Assembly (NCBI GenBank): GCA_045538735.1
Contig: JAZSRY010000055.1
Coordinates: 1-47,950, forward strand
DNA from: SIG459 sp045538735
GTDB taxonomy: Bacteria > Bacillota > Clostridia > Oscillospirales > Oscillospiraceae
Direction of reading: 5' to 3'
Length of the DNA stretch: 47,950 bases
Each line of letters begins with the position of its first letter. The first letter of the stretch is position 1. The notes beneath the pieces were generated by a model that saw nothing but the letters and a program-made list of their open reading frames with translations, did no database searches and had not been told where the DNA came from. A program made the translations under genes and the position numbers. Positions 41,530-47,950 of this stretch are shown piece after piece.

Positions 41530-42567
41530 ATGCAGCACGAGATAACAAAACGCATACCCCTTCTGGATGAAAAGGGAAATATCCGCGAGCCGGGCTATGC
41601 CAAGAAGCTTCACTGGGCTTACCGCCGCAGCGACATCAAGGCAAATCCCCTGCGCATAAAGGAATGGGACTATTATTTCATCGGCAACGGCCGTTTCGGT
41701 CTGGCTCTCACCATAGCCGATAACAGCTATATGGGTCTGGACTCCATCAGCCTTCTGAACTTTGAAGAGGGTTGGGAGATCACCAAAAGCCCCATGCGCA
41801 TCCTGCCCCTTGGCCGCACCCGCTTCCCCTCCACAAGCGAGAAGGGCGATGTGAGCATTGTAGGCAAGGATTATTCCATCCACTTCAAGCATATTGACGG
41901 CAAGAGAGTGCTTATAGCCCAGATGAAAAACTTCGGACCTGAAGGCAGCCTCATCGCAAAGGTGGAGCTCAGCGATGAGCCCGAAGAGAGCATGGTTATC
42001 GCAACCCCCTTTGAGAAGGAGGCTCACTTCTACTATAATCAGAAGATAAACTGCATGCGGGCTTCCGGCAGCGTCTGCTACGGCTTCGGCGGCAAGACCT
42101 ATGAGTTCGATAGCGCCGATTCCTTCGCCGTTCTGGACTGGGGACGTGGCGTATGGACTTATAAAAACACCTGGTACTGGGGCTCTGCCAGCGGTCAGGT
42201 GGATGGCGTGCCCTTCGGCTTCAACATTGGCTACGGCTTCGGCGATACCTCCGCCGCCACGGAAAATATGCTTTTCTATAATGGAAAAGCCCATAAACTC
42301 AGCAATGTCAGCTTCAACATCCCCGAAAAAGAGGACGGAAGCGAGGACTATATGAACCCTTGGACCTTCACCAGCGACGACGGACGCTTCGAGATGGATT
42401 TCATCCCCGTCCTCGACCGCTACAGCGGCACCAGCGTTGTGGTGATAGAGTCCATACAGCATCAGGTTTTCGGCCGCTTCAGCGGCAAGGCTGTGCTGGA
42501 TGACGGCACTGTTATTGAAGTCAAGGACTTCTTCGGCTTTGCCGAGAAGGTAAAAAACAAGTGGTAA
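41530..42567 (+). CDS. DUF2804-family protein
   Basis: A 345-residue protein matching the DUF2804 family: N-terminal ITKRIPLLDEKGNIREPGYAKK, KEWDYYFIGNGRFGLALTIADNSYMG, and the tryptophan-rich FAVLDWGRGVWTYKNTWYWGSASG in the middle, ending VIEVKDFFGFAEKVKNKW. No signal peptide or membrane segment. The many beta-prone, lipocalin-like stretches suggest a beta-barrel, but function is unknown. Ribosome site AAGGAGG. Co-directional with the replication pair, 25 nt after it, and MATE 14 nt later. Confidence 0.85.
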   Translation: MQHEITKRIPLLDEKGNIREPGYAKKLHWAYRRSDIKANPLRIKEWDYYFIGNGRFGLALTIADNSYMGLDSISLLNFEEGWEITKSPMRILPLGRTRFPSTSEKGDVSIVGKDYSIHFKHIDGKRVLIAQMKNFGPEGSLIAKVELSDEPEESMVIATPFEKEAHFYYNQKINCMRASGSVCYGFGGKTYEFDSADSFAVLDWGRGVWTYKNTWYWGSASGQVDGVPFGFNIGYGFGDTSAATENMLFYNGKAHKLSNVSFNIPEKEDGSEDYMNPWTFTSDDGRFEMDFIPVLDRYSGTSVVVIESIQHQVFGRFSGKAVLDDGTVIEVKDFFGFAEKVKNKW

Positions 42568-42581
42568 AGTAAGGAACTTTA

Positions 42582-43949
42582 ATGAAGAGAAACGATTTAA
42601 CTCAAGGCTCTGAGTGGCGGGCCATACTGGGCTTTGCTCTGCCCATAATGCTGGGCAGCCTGCTGCAGCAGCTTTATTCCACGGTGGACGGCATTATAGT
42701 GGGCAACTTTGTCAACTCCTCTGCCCTTGCCGCTATGGGAAGCTGCATGACCTATACCTCCATGTTTGTATTTCTGGCAATGGGCGTGGCTAACGGCAGC
42801 GGCGTTGTTATAAGCCAGTATTTCGGCGCAAAGCGTTTTGGGGAGATGCGTCGCACCGCTTCCACAATTATGATAATGCTCATCGCCCTGGGTGCTTTCT
42901 TCACGGTTTTCTGCATCCTGACCGCGAGACCTGCCTCCAGATATCTTCTCAAGATTGAAGATGCACAGATTCTCTCATACAGCGTCACCTATATTGCCAT
43001 CTATTCTGCGGGTCTTATTTTCCAGTTCATCTATAATGCCGTTGCGGGAATACTCCGCAGCGTGGGCGACAGCAAGGCGGTGCTCTACTTCCTTCTGGTG
43101 GCAACGCTGCTGAATGTGGTGCTGGACCTGCTCTTTGTGGCGGTATTTTCCTGGGGAGTTGCAGGCGCTGCCGCGGCAACTATTATCGCTCAGGCTGCCT
43201 GCATGGCGGTAAGCCTGCGCTATATGTTCAAAAGATACCCCGAGTTCCGCTTCAAGGCCAAAGAGCTGGTGTTCGACAGAGAAAAGTTTACTCTCTGCAC
43301 GAAAATGGCTATACCCGTAACCGTTCAGCATCTTGTCATTTCCTTCGGCCATATCGCCCTCCAGCGCCTTGTCAACTCCTTCGGCGCGGTGACTATGGCG
43401 GCCTTCACCGTTGGCTCACGCTATGACCACTATGCCTCCATTCCCATTATGGGCATCAATCAGGCAATGGGCGCCTTCTCCGGTCAGAACACCGGCGCGG
43501 GCAGATATGACAGAGTCAAGCGGGGTATTTTCAGCGCCCTTGCAATAGACCTTATTATGGTCGTGCTGATGTGCGTACCCCTCTACCTTTTCGCTGCCCC
43601 CTTGTCCCGTCTCTTCGGCGTCAGCGGCGAGGAGGTCAGCCAGTCGGTGCAGTATCTGCGCTATATTTGCCTTTGCTATCCTCTCTTCGCCCTCTATATA
43701 CCCTTCAGCGGAATGTTCCAGGGCTGCGGAGACCCCATGGCCGCAACGGCGGCATCCTGCATTGCGCTGGGCGTGAGAATCGCGGCGGCTTATCTGATGG
43801 TCTATGCCTTCGGCGTGGGCTACGAGGCCTGCTGGGAGAACCTTGTCTTCGGCTGGAGCGCGGCTTTGGCCTTTGACCTTATCTACTATGCCTCGGGACG
43901 CTGGAAAACAAAAAGCCTTATAAAGAAAAATCAAGAGGTTAAGATATGA
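42582..43949 (+). CDS. MATE-family efflux transporter
   Basis: A 455-residue multidrug-and-toxin-extrusion transporter with about 12 hydrophobic segments in two repeated halves. The opening WRAILGFALPIMLGSLLQQLYSTVDGIIVGNFV is a classic MatE signature; the second half begins near KMAIPVTVQHLVISFGHIALQRLVNSFG. These antiporters export cationic or amphipathic compounds using Na+ or H+. Substrate unknown. The stop overlaps the next gene's ATG (ATGA). Confidence 0.93.
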   Translation: MKRNDLTQGSEWRAILGFALPIMLGSLLQQLYSTVDGIIVGNFVNSSALAAMGSCMTYTSMFVFLAMGVANGSGVVISQYFGAKRFGEMRRTASTIMIMLIALGAFFTVFCILTARPASRYLLKIEDAQILSYSVTYIAIYSAGLIFQFIYNAVAGILRSVGDSKAVLYFLLVATLLNVVLDLLFVAVFSWGVAGAAAATIIAQAACMAVSLRYMFKRYPEFRFKAKELVFDREKFTLCTKMAIPVTVQHLVISFGHIALQRLVNSFGAVTMAAFTVGSRYDHYASIPIMGINQAMGAFSGQNTGAGRYDRVKRGIFSALAIDLIMVVLMCVPLYLFAAPLSRLFGVSGEEVSQSVQYLRYICLCYPLFALYIPFSGMFQGCGDPMAATAASCIALGVRIAAAYLMVYAFGVGYEACWENLVFGWSAALAFDLIYYASGRWKTKSLIKKNQEVKI

Positions 43950-44536
43950 AATATGACTTTTTTGCCTTCATCGGCAGAATGAAGTATATAGTCCGCTGGA
44001 GCCTTATGCGCAACAGCGAGCGTGAGAACATTCAGGAGCACAGCCATATGGTGGCGGTCATCGCCCACGCCCTGGGTCTCATCCGCCGTGATGTTTTCGG
44101 TGTGGCCTGTGATCCCAATGAGCAGGCGGCAATTGCCCTTTTCCACGATGCGGGAGAGATTCTTACCGGTGACCTGCCTACCCCCATCAAGTATCATAGC
44201 CGCAGAATTAAAAAGGCTTATGACGAGGTTGAAGAACTGGCCTGCTCCAAGCTTCTGGCAACTTTGCCCGAGGAGCTGAGAGAGTCCTACTCCGATCTTT
44301 TTGAGGCTGCGGGGGACAGCAAGCGCTATGAGCTGGTGAAGGCTGCCGACAAAATAAGCGCCTACATCAAGTGCGTTGAAGAGCGCAAGGCGGGCAACAG
44401 AGAGTTTGCCTCCGCCGAAAAGAGCACCCGCCGAACACTGGAGGAAAGCCCCCTGCCCGAGGTGAAGTATTTCATGGAGCACTTTATGGATGCCTTCGAG
44501 AAAAATCTTGATGAACTTGGAACAATAGAGGACTGA
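43946..44536 (+). CDS. YfbR-like HD-domain 5'-deoxynucleotidase
   Basis: A 196-residue HD-superfamily phosphohydrolase. YfbR enzymes dephosphorylate deoxynucleoside 5'-monophosphates, feeding dNTP balance. Metal ligands and motifs are visible: His34 region (QEHSHMVAVIAHAL), HD pair His67-Asp68 (ALFHDAGE) with Glu71, and Asp76 (TGDLPTPIKY). The C-terminal KAADKISAYIKCVEE supplies the last aspartate. ATG overlaps the MATE stop. Full family length. Confidence 0.92.
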   Translation: MKYDFFAFIGRMKYIVRWSLMRNSERENIQEHSHMVAVIAHALGLIRRDVFGVACDPNEQAAIALFHDAGEILTGDLPTPIKYHSRRIKKAYDEVEELACSKLLATLPEELRESYSDLFEAAGDSKRYELVKAADKISAYIKCVEERKAGNREFASAEKSTRRTLEESPLPEVKYFMEHFMDAFEKNLDELGTIED

Positions 44537-44540
44537 GAAT

Positions 44541-44756
44541 ATGATTCAAACTAAACTGGACAGAATTAACGAGCTTGCACGCCTGAAAAAGGAGAGAGAG
44601 CTCACCGCCGAGGAGCTTGCCGAGCAGGCAAAGCTTCGCAAAGAGTATATAGAGGAATGGCGCGCAAGCACTATCTCCCTGCTGGAGAACACCTATATTG
44701 TGGACGAAAAGGGCAACAAAGCCCCTCTGGCAAGAAAGAATGTTAAAAAAAGCTGA
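44541..44756 (+). CDS. DUF896-family small protein (YnzC-like)
   Basis: A 71-residue, highly charged helical protein. DUF896 core is ELARLKKERELTAEELAEQAKLRKEYIEEWRAS. Bacillus homologues are small SOS-linked or cell-division-associated proteins of unclear role. Starts 4 nt after the HD gene. Ends the DnaD operon, with a terminator beginning 4 nt later. Confidence 0.92.
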   Translation: MIQTKLDRINELARLKKERELTAEELAEQAKLRKEYIEEWRASTISLLENTYIVDEKGNKAPLARKNVKKS

Positions 44757-44760
44757 GAAA

Positions 44761-44788
44761 AAGCACCGGAGACCTCCGGTGCTTTTTT
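44761..44788 (+). terminator. Terminator of the DnaD-to-DUF896 operon
   Basis: AAGCACCGGA-GACC-TCCGGTGCTT followed by TTTT. Confidence 0.9.
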
Positions 44789-44805
44789 GCTGTGAAGGCA
44801 TTTTC

Positions 44806-44938
44806 GGCGCAATGACCTCAGCGCGCCGATAAACAATCCCTCCGCCTCGCTTTGCTCGGCACCTCCCTTTACACAAGGGAGGCTTTAAAGGCCCCCTTGT
44901 AAAGGGGGCTGTCTGCGCAGCAGACTGGGGGATTGGTT
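44806..44938. repeat. Headless REP palindrome and two C repeats in opposite orientation
   Basis: 44806-44827: GGCGCAATGACCTCAGCGCGCC, the REP of 247 without its GTAG. C repeat plus at 44836-44890 (CTCCCTT-TACAC-AAGGGAG) is joined directly to C repeat minus at 44890-44938 (GCCCCC...GGGGGC, GTCTGC-G-CAGCAGAC). Confidence 0.6.
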
Positions 44939-44947
44939 TTTTGAAAA

Positions 44948-44977
44948 GTCTCCGATGGCCATATTCTTTTTGTGCCA
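44948..44977 (-). repeat. Right-end fragment of repeat A
   Basis: GTCTCCGATGGCCATATTC and the following TTTTTGTGCCAG match the A right end up to the loop of hairpin 3, then stop at a GTAG palindrome. Confidence 0.6.
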
Positions 44978-44980
44978 GCT

Positions 44981-45101
44981 GTAGGGGTCGGCGTCCCCGA
45001 CGACCCGCGGGGCGATGTGGGCATCGCCCCCTACATCATACCGTGGGTGCTGTGCTGCGGCGGGAGCAAGCTTCGCGAAGCGAGAAGCCCAGCCGCCCTA
45101 C
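44981..45101. repeat. Array of three REP-like palindromes
   Basis: 44981-45006: GTAG then GGGTCG...CGACCC (plus). 45009-45034: GGGGCGATG-TGGG-CATCGCCCC then CTAC (minus). 45059-45101: GGCGGG...CCGCCC around GCTTCGCGAAGC, then CTAC (minus). The first two form an outward-headed pair with GTAG ends outside, like a BIME. Confidence 0.7.
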
Positions 45102-45109
45102 GGGGGGGC

Positions 45110-45349
45110 AAAACATAACGAGGGAAAATCCCCGTGGCGCCGAACAGGCGCCTCGAGGCAGCAGCGTCCTGAGCGGCAAACGAGGCATGCACACTAAGGT
45201 TTTGGTTTTGATTCTGTGGCGCAATGTCTTTCCCATCTCCGCACTTGGGGAGTTTCCAAAGAGGGGCTTTCTGCGCCCCTCTTTGGTGGACTTTTCTTTC
45301 CATATTCTTTTCGGCCATGCGAAAAGAATATGGCCGTCGGAGACAATTA
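45110..45349 (+). repeat. Repeat A copy 9 (complete)
   Basis: Complete A repeat 8 bp after the CTAC foot of the previous palindrome. Hairpin 1 GGCGCC-GAACA-GGCGCC, hairpin 2 CCAAAGAGGGGC / GCCCCTCTTTGG, hairpin 3 TTTTCG-GCCATG-CGAAAA, right end GTCGGAGACAATTAG. Lies upstream of the glyS promoter. Confidence 0.87.
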
Positions 45350-45360
45350 GGCTCACAACA

Positions 45361-45434
45361 ACTTCCCTCCTCGCAGCGTAGCTGCTGCGGTCGGTGGCTA
45401 AAAATGTGCCACCGGCACATTTTCTTAACGCCCA
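45361..45434 (-). repeat. Repeat D beside A copy 9, with compensated stem
   Basis: Reverse-oriented D repeat. Its second hairpin is CAGC-TAC-GCTG instead of CGGC-TAT-GCCG, a paired change. A 13-bp direct repeat, CGTCGGAGACAAT (45335-45347 and 45437-45449), brackets it. Confidence 0.8.
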
Positions 45435-45449
45435 GACGTCGGAGACAAT

Positions 45450-45505
45450 CAACACCTCATCCGTCTCCTTCGGAGACACCTTCCCCTCAAGGGGAAGGCT
45501 TTAAA
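45450..45505 (+). repeat. Repeat C
   Basis: CACCTCATCCGTC, then TCTCC-TTC-GGAGA and CTTCCCC-TCAA-GGGGAAG, ending GCTTTAAAA. Follows the duplicated A right-end remnant. Confidence 0.7.
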
Positions 45506-45523
45506 ACGGGGTGCATTTTGTGA

Positions 45524-45552
45524 TTGCAAAAAACACGGCATAATGATATAGT
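45524..45552 (+). promoter_or_regulatory. Predicted promoter of glyS
   Basis: TTGCAA (45524-45529), 17-nt spacer, TATAGT (45547-45552). No T-box sequence is present between it and glyS. Confidence 0.6.
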
Positions 45553-45610
45553 GAATCAGTTATTAAAAATCTCCGCGGCGGCCAGCCGCGGGAAAAGGAG
45601 TAATACAGAC

Positions 45611-47050
45611 ATGAAAAACAGCGAAAAGACAATGGACAAAATCGTCGCCCTTTGCAAAAACCGCGGCTTCATCTTCGCAGGCAGCGAAATTTACGGCGGT
45701 CTTGCAAACACCTGGGACTTCGGCCCCCTTGGCGTTGAGCTCAAGAACAACGTTAAGAAGGCATGGTGGAAGAAGTTCGTTCAGGAAAACCGCTATAATG
45801 TGGGTCTGGACGCAGCTATCCTCATGAATCCTCAGACTTGGGTCGCCTCCGGCCATGTTGGCGGCTTCAGCGATCCTCTCATGGACTGCAAGGAGTGCCA
45901 CGAGCGCTTCCGCGCCGACAAGGTCATCGAGGATTGGTGCGCAGAGAACAATTTCGAACTGGGCCACAGTGTCGACGCCATGACTCAGGCACAGATGAAG
46001 GAATTTGTTGAAGAGCACAACATCTCTTGCCCCACCTGCGGCAAGCATAACTGGACCGATATCCGCCAGTTCAACCTGATGTTCAAGACCTTCCAGGGCG
46101 TTACCGAGGACGCAAAGAACACCGTTTACCTCCGTCCCGAGACCGCACAGGGCATCTTTGTCAACTTCCAGAATATTCAGCGCAGCACCCGCCGCAAGCT
46201 CCCCTTCGGCGTCTGCCAGATAGGTAAGAGCTTCCGCAACGAAATCACCCCCGGCAACTTTACCTTCCGCACCCGCGAGTTCGAGCAGATGGAGCTTGGA
46301 TTCTTCTGCCAGCCCGGCACCGAGCTTGAATGGTTCAAGTACTGGAAGGAATTCTGCCACCAGTGGCTCCTTAACCTTGGCATCAAGGAAGAGAACCTCC
46401 GCCTCCGTGATCATGATCCCGAAGAGCTGAGCCATTATTCCAACGCCACCACCGACTTTGAGTTTGCCTTCCCCTTCACCGAGTGGGGCGAGCTTTGGGG
46501 CGTTGCAAGCCGCACCAACTTTGACCTGACCGCTCATCAGACCACCTCCGGTCAGGATATGACCTACTATGATCAGGAGCGCAACGAGCACTACATCCCC
46601 TATGTTATCGAGCCCAGCCTTGGCGCTGACCGCGTAACTCTGGCCTTCCTTGTTGAAGCTTATGACGAAGAGGTTGTCGGCACCGACAAGAAGGGCAAGG
46701 ACGATGTCCGTACCGTTTTGCACCTCCATCCCGCTCTTGCTCCCTTCAAGTGCGCCATCCTGCCCCTGAGCAAGAAGGATGTTCTCACCGGCCCCGCTAT
46801 GGAGCTTTATGAGGAGCTGAGCAAGGAGTTCATGTGCGACTATGACGAGACCGGCTCCATCGGCAAGCGTTATCGCCGCGAGGACGAGATCGGCACTCCC
46901 TTCTGCGTCACCTTCGACTTCAACACCGTGGGCACCGAGACCGACGAGGCCGACGGCTGCGTAACCGTCCGCGAGCGCGACAGCATGGAGCAGGTCCGCA
47001 TCCCCATCTCCGAGGTCAAGGACTACATCGCTCAGCGCATCAAGTATTAA
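45611..47050 (+). CDS. glyS: Glycyl-tRNA synthetase, dimeric type
   Basis: A 479-residue class II alpha2-type GlyRS. Motif 1 region is FIFAGSEIYGGLANTWDFGPLG. A zinc-like cysteine set, CKEC (about 94-97) and CPTC, lies in the insertion. Motif 2 is FRNEITPGNFTFRTREFEQMELGFF and motif 3 LGADRVTLAFL. The C-terminal anticodon domain begins near residue 375 (LAPFKCAILPL). The ATG at 45611 is preceded by AAAGGAG at 11 nt. A second ATG 7 codons later is possible. An in-frame extension further upstream overlaps the promoter and is rejected. Confidence 0.96.
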   Translation: MKNSEKTMDKIVALCKNRGFIFAGSEIYGGLANTWDFGPLGVELKNNVKKAWWKKFVQENRYNVGLDAAILMNPQTWVASGHVGGFSDPLMDCKECHERFRADKVIEDWCAENNFELGHSVDAMTQAQMKEFVEEHNISCPTCGKHNWTDIRQFNLMFKTFQGVTEDAKNTVYLRPETAQGIFVNFQNIQRSTRRKLPFGVCQIGKSFRNEITPGNFTFRTREFEQMELGFFCQPGTELEWFKYWKEFCHQWLLNLGIKEENLRLRDHDPEELSHYSNATTDFEFAFPFTEWGELWGVASRTNFDLTAHQTTSGQDMTYYDQERNEHYIPYVIEPSLGADRVTLAFLVEAYDEEVVGTDKKGKDDVRTVLHLHPALAPFKCAILPLSKKDVLTGPAMELYEELSKEFMCDYDETGSIGKRYRREDEIGTPFCVTFDFNTVGTETDEADGCVTVRERDSMEQVRIPISEVKDYIAQRIKY

Positions 47051-47074
47051 TCGGAAGGCTGAATTTTCCCGACT

Positions 47075-47458
47075 ATGGAAATTGAAAGACTTCCCGAACG
47101 CAGCGAGGAAAAAAAGCCCATGCAGAGCGGCCAGTGGCTTTGGAAAAATCTGAAGCCCTTCGGCTGCATACTCTGCCTTGTGATAATGGTGCTCACCATT
47201 GTCATTTGCCTCACCTCCGGCAGAAATCCCATACCCGGCTATGAGCCGCCCTTTGAGAGCGAGTATTATGCTCAGCACTCAGAAGAGCTGGCTTTGGAGC
47301 TGGAGGAGAATGTTTTTCCCCATCTTGAGGGAGTTCTCTCCTGGGAGAGTGCCGACGGCATTATCACCGTCACCCTTGCGGAGGAGAGCTTTGCCGCAAG
47401 CCGCAGCGCCATTCTCCGATATTTCGATGCAGAGCTTTTTGAGTTCGTAATGGAATAA
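47075..47458 (+). CDS. Small single-pass membrane protein, unknown function
   Basis: A 127-residue protein I do not recognise. A charged N-terminus is followed by one hydrophobic segment (about 29-47, FGCILCLVIMVLTIVICL), then an acidic extracytoplasmic domain of about 80 residues with VLSWESADGIITVTLAEESF. No cysteines or obvious catalytic motif in the outer part. ATG 47075 lacks a clear ribosome site; ATG 47120 (MQSGQWLW) has GAGG 11 nt upstream and may be the real start. Lies 24 nt after glyS on the same strand and ends in a strong terminator, so it is probably expressed with glyS. Confidence 0.7.
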   Translation: MEIERLPERSEEKKPMQSGQWLWKNLKPFGCILCLVIMVLTIVICLTSGRNPIPGYEPPFESEYYAQHSEELALELEENVFPHLEGVLSWESADGIITVTLAEESFAASRSAILRYFDAELFEFVME

Positions 47459-47466
47459 GCGATCAA

Positions 47467-47496
47467 GGCACAGCGGGAAACCGCTGTGCCTTTTTT
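47467..47496 (+). terminator. Terminator after glyS and the small membrane protein
   Basis: GGCACAGCGG-GAAA-CCGCTGTGCC followed by TTTTTT. Confidence 0.92.
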
Positions 47497-47513
47497 GTCC
47501 CGTGTTGAGTAAA

Positions 47514-47611
47514 GGCGGGATGTGGGCATCCCGCCCTACGAAGGGTACGATATTCGTAGGGGACGGCGTCCTCGACGTCCCGCAGGTTTGTAGGAAACGG
47601 TCTTGACCGCA
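47514..47611. repeat. Array of three REP-like palindromes
   Basis: 47514-47539: GGCGGGATG-TGGG-CATCCCGCC then CTAC (minus). 47556-47581: GTAG then GGGACG...CGTCCC (plus). 47590-47611: GTAG then AAACGGTCTTGACCG (plus, degenerate). Confidence 0.68.
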
Positions 47612-47619
47612 GCGTGAAA

Positions 47620-47676
47620 AACGCCTCATCCGTCACGGCTTCGCCGTGCCACCTTCCCCAAGGGGAAGGCTTTAAA
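47620..47676 (+). repeat. Repeat C
   Basis: CGCCTCATCCGT, then CACGGC-TTC-GCCGTG and CCTTCCCC-AAGGGGAAGG, ending CTTTAAAG. Confidence 0.7.
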
Positions 47677-47684
47677 GGCGGGAG

Positions 47685-47950
47685 CGTTACGAGGTGAAAT
47701 CCCCGTGCTGCCGAACAGGCAGCTCGAGGCAGCAGCGTCCTGAGCGGAAAACGAGGTAAGCACACTAAGGTTTAGGCGCTTGTTATGTGGCACGCTATTT
47801 TTACCACCACCGCACTTGGGGAGTTTCCAAAGAGGGGGGAACAGGTCGGTCTTAATAACTTCCCTCCTCGCGGCATAGCCGCTGCGGTCTTGGCTAAAAA
47901 TGTGCCACCGGCACATTTTCTTAACGCCACGACTTTCCATATTCTTTTTG
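47685..47950 (+). repeat. Repeat A copy 10, hairpin 2 replaced by inverted D (cut by window end)
   Basis: Hairpin 1 is GCTGCC-GAACA-GGCAGC. The conserved blocks run to CCAAAGAGG, then a D repeat in reverse orientation, then CTTTCCATATTC at the window edge. Confidence 0.82.
47859..47932 (-). repeat. Repeat D, inverted, inside A copy 10
   Basis: CTTCCCTCCTC, CGGC-ATA-GCCG, then AATGTGCC-ACC-GGCACATT and CTTAACGCC. Same slot as in copies 5 and 6 but opposite orientation. Confidence 0.8.

Noticed and set aside
45505..45611. T-box before glyS
   Set aside because: No GGGTGGNACC sequence and no terminator between the promoter and glyS.
45563..47278. 571-codon minus-strand frame opposite glyS
   Set aside because: Antisense to a clear GlyRS; no motif.

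Overview
The window looks like a chromosomal segment of a spore-forming Clostridia member, most likely an Oscillospirales/Ruminococcaceae-type gut commensal. The clues are a moderately GC-rich sequence with AGGAGG-type ribosome sites, a ctsR-mcsA-clpC stress operon, dipicolinate synthase genes (dpaAB), a T-box leader before hisS, and an rpsF-ssb-rpsR operon. The genus is inference; no rRNA or other phylogenetic marker was compared.

Layout, left to right: pseudouridine catabolism (psuK-psuG, minus) and a small 2[4Fe-4S] ferredoxin; the CtsR-controlled ctsR-mcsA-clpC operon with an unusually structured leader; pta (minus); dpaA-dpaB; an HtrA protease (minus) divergent from an MscS channel; gdhA, apgM-ispE and XRE-lepA (all minus); rpsF-ssb-rpsR (plus); a PRPP-binding phosphoribosyltransferase (minus); then a long minus-strand run that reads, in transcription order, U32 protein-maf-mreC-mreD-mrdA-mgsA, a T-box, hisS, a RAYT transposase, aspS-yifB-thiI-M28 peptidase-cinA; and finally plus-strand DnaD-helicase loader-DUF2804-MATE-HD phosphohydrolase-DUF896, glyS and a small membrane protein.

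The striking part is the intergenic DNA. Almost every long intergenic gap carries a mosaic of palindromic repeats, sorted here into four families. Repeat A is about 235 bp with three stem-loops; there are ten copies plus fragments, in both orientations. Repeat D is about 75 bp with two stem-loops; it sits beside A or replaces A's second hairpin. Repeat C is about 55 bp with two adjacent hairpins. Repeat R is a short REP-like palindrome headed by GTAG. Stems in A, C and D differ between copies by paired, compensatory changes, so the folded shape rather than the primary sequence appears to be kept. A REP-associated tyrosine transposase (RAYT) lies between hisS and aspS and carries two identical, inverted GTAG palindromes inside its own coding sequence, which makes a RAYT-driven repeat system the simplest model. 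None of the repeats shows a credible protein product.

Other points of note: a potential three-way-junction RNA in the ctsR leader with three CtsR boxes around the promoter; a McsA with only half of the usual zinc cysteines and no mcsB; a methylglyoxal-synthase homologue lacking the catalytic aspartate; and a His-type T-box separated from hisS by inserted repeats. No tRNA, rRNA, CRISPR array, prophage or complete IS with ends was seen.
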